From contig QMZF01000036.1 in the NCBI GenBank assembly GCA_003663055.1, positions 1 through 7,700 on the forward strand: 7,700 bases of DNA, given 5' to 3'. Position 1 is the stretch's first letter. Every line of letters starts with the position of its first letter. The position numbers were made by a program, and so were the translations under genes. Below, one piece after another: positions 6,522 to 7,700 of this stretch. This DNA is from Archaeoglobales archaeon (lineage in GTDB: Archaea; Halobacteriota; Archaeoglobi; Archaeoglobales; Archaeoglobaceae). The notes beneath the pieces are model-generated. The model worked only from the letters and a program-made list of their open reading frames with translations, was not told where the DNA came from and did not search any database.

Positions 6522-7700
6522 CTAGTGTCTCAGCTTTGCTATCAGCTCAACGTCTCCCGTTCCGAGCTTAATTGGTTGCCCGACTATTATATTTTCGGTT
6601 ATCCCACTCAGCTTGTCAACATCTCCCCTGATTGCAGCATCGAGCAGGTTGTTGACCGTCATCTCGAATGCTGCTCTGGCAAGTATGCTCTGCTTCTCTC
6701 CCGCAACGCCGTGTCTGCCTATCTGCTTGAGCTCGCCGTCAGCGGTCATCGCGTCGGCAACTAGCATTATGTGCCTTACGTTAACCTCCAAACCCTGTTC
6801 TTCCAGCGTTGATATTGCCTCCCTTATAACGGCATTCCTCGCAGCCTCAATACCCAAAACCTCGTATATTTCGTAGATATCGTTTGTGAGGGTTCTTGTG
6901 GGATCAACGCCCTTTATCTTCATCACCTTCTTCAGGTTGGAGCCTTCGGTGTAGAGTACGTACTCATCTCCCTCTTTTCTTATGATTACCCTGCGTATTT
7001 CCTTAATTCCCGCAAGTACGAGCTTCTTCAACTTGTCAAAGGTGTCCATCAGAAGTTTGTAGGAGGGCTCGGGTATCGGAATTATGAGTTTTCCGTCCTC
7101 TTCCCTAACTTCAATCTTCAGTCCCTTCTCTATTCGCTTCTTTACTTCTTCTAGGCTAAGCTGCTTTCTTTCAAGTGCCTTTTCATCTGGAGTGATTATT
7201 ATTTGCAAATGTCTTATGTCCGTCGCTACATCAGCGATGTCGAGTACGTACGTTGCTTCAATGCGGTTTGCTACTTCTCTTGCCTTGTTTCTATTCTTTG
7301 CGTATTCTTCTGTAAGCCTTATAGTCATCATCGGCGTTGAAGGATTTTTGCGAACATCGAGAATTTCTATTAACCTTGGTAAGCCGAGAGTTACGTCGAT
7401 TTCTGCAACTCCTGCGTAGTGGAACGTACGCATTGTATTATGAGTGATAACACCATCAAAAGTTGCAAACGTTTCAAGCCCATCAACTGAAACGTCGTAA
7501 ACGTACCTACCATCGTAATCCACTTCTTCGATCGAAACTATTTCATCCCAGACCACATCGGAGTAAGCTGCTCTCTTGAGAACGGCCAGTTCTTCAACTG
7601 CTATACCTCTTTGCTTTGCGAGTTTTTCCATATTTTCCAGATGTCTTCGAAGAGTTGCTCTGCCAACTTTCTGCTTTCTGGTGAATTTCTTTGCATACAT
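6522..7700 (-). CDS. rpoA2: RNA polymerase subunit Rpo1C (A''), intein-containing, 5' end outside window
   Basis: The open frame runs off the right edge; 392 codons are visible. The first 88 encode the end of an intein (listed separately). The remaining 304 are the C-extein: TMRTFHYAGVAEIDVTLGLP then RLIEILDVRK, the conserved trigger-loop exit of the largest polymerase subunit, followed by NPSTPMMTIRL, a variable middle, and the conserved C-terminal part (ATYVLDIADVA..., GVDPTRTLTNDIYEIYEVLG, REAISTLEEQGLEVNVRHIM, LKQIGRHGVAGEKQSILARA, LSGITENIIVGQPIKLGTG). His94 of the visible frame matches the catalytic trigger-loop histidine. The ATG at the very edge (7700-7698) should not be read as the gene start, because the N-extein and most of the intein must lie beyond it. 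It heads the chain rpl30e-nusA-rps12-rps7-fusA. Confidence 0.95.
   Translation of the reverse strand: MYAKKFTRKQKVGRATLRRHLENMEKLAKQRGIAVEELAVLKRAAYSDVVWDEIVSIEEVDYDGRYVYDVSVDGLETFATFDGVITHNTMRTFHYAGVAEIDVTLGLPRLIEILDVRKNPSTPMMTIRLTEEYAKNRNKAREVANRIEATYVLDIADVATDIRHLQIIITPDEKALERKQLSLEEVKKRIEKGLKIEVREEDGKLIIPIPEPSYKLLMDTFDKLKKLVLAGIKEIRRVIIRKEGDEYVLYTEGSNLKKVMKIKGVDPTRTLTNDIYEIYEVLGIEAARNAVIREAISTLEEQGLEVNVRHIMLVADAMTADGELKQIGRHGVAGEKQSILARAAFEMTVNNLLDAAIRGDVDKLSGITENIIVGQPIKLGTGDVELIAKLRH
7437..7700 (-). other. C-terminal part of an intein within RpoA''
   Basis: The last 88 residues of a protein-splicing element. Block F is YVYDVSVDGLETFATFDG and block G is VITHN, with the penultimate His and terminal Asn; the next residue, Thr, starts the C-extein (junction between bases 7437 and 7436). 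All three residues needed for the C-terminal splicing step (His, Asn, +1 Thr) are present, so this end looks active. The preceding region (KVGRATLRRHLE ... AAYSDVVWDEIVSIEEV) resembles the segment that joins LAGLIDADG endonuclease domains to the C-terminal splicing block in large inteins, suggesting that an endonuclease lies upstream; no DOD motif itself is in view. An intein in the same subunit is known in Methanocaldococcus jannaschii. Confidence 0.92.

Noticed and set aside
7698..7700. ATG at the right edge as a possible true start, which would make a split intein or free-standing C-terminal fragment
   Set aside because: The window simply ends here. Without upstream sequence a continuous intein-containing rpoA2 is the simpler reading, and the ATG falls inside intein-type sequence.

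Overview
The window is archaeal, and the protein sequences look closest to those of the Archaeoglobales. The evidence is a split RNA polymerase large subunit (rpoA2 as a separate gene), a two-KH-domain short NusA, eL30 beside rpoA2, EF-2 with the archaeal diphthamide-site context, a deoxyhypusine synthase homologue and a CheF-type archaeal taxis protein. The order-level placement is inferred from protein resemblance and was not computed. No tRNA, rRNA, CRISPR array or insertion sequence was seen, and no gene-free stretch exceeds about 80 bases.

From the right edge leftward, on the minus strand, lies the distal half of the conserved archaeal RNA polymerase/'str' operon: rpoA2 (cut by the window edge), rpl30e, nusA, rps12, rps7 and fusA (EF-2), with dys (deoxyhypusine synthase family) behind them. 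Gaps are 5 to 35 nt and there are clear GGTGA-type ribosome binding sites, so this reads as one transcription unit for RNA synthesis and translation. The visible start of rpoA2 is the C-terminal end of an intein. It must splice out to join the two halves of the polymerase trigger loop.

The left third is a short accessory section. A CheF-like gene (minus strand) has its own A+T-rich promoter in the 76-nt gap after dys. A DUF192 gene (plus strand) converges on it and overlaps its 3' end by 11 nt. A winged-helix regulator (minus strand, truncated by the left edge) diverges from the DUF192 gene across a 44-nt spacer containing one palindromic TATA-like box.

Most of the window is ordinary core-genome content. 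The two points most worth checking are the intein, placed inside the polymerase trigger loop, and the deoxyhypusine synthase homologue. The latter keeps the catalytic lysine but has changed several positions that bind spermidine or NAD in the human enzyme, so its substrate may differ.
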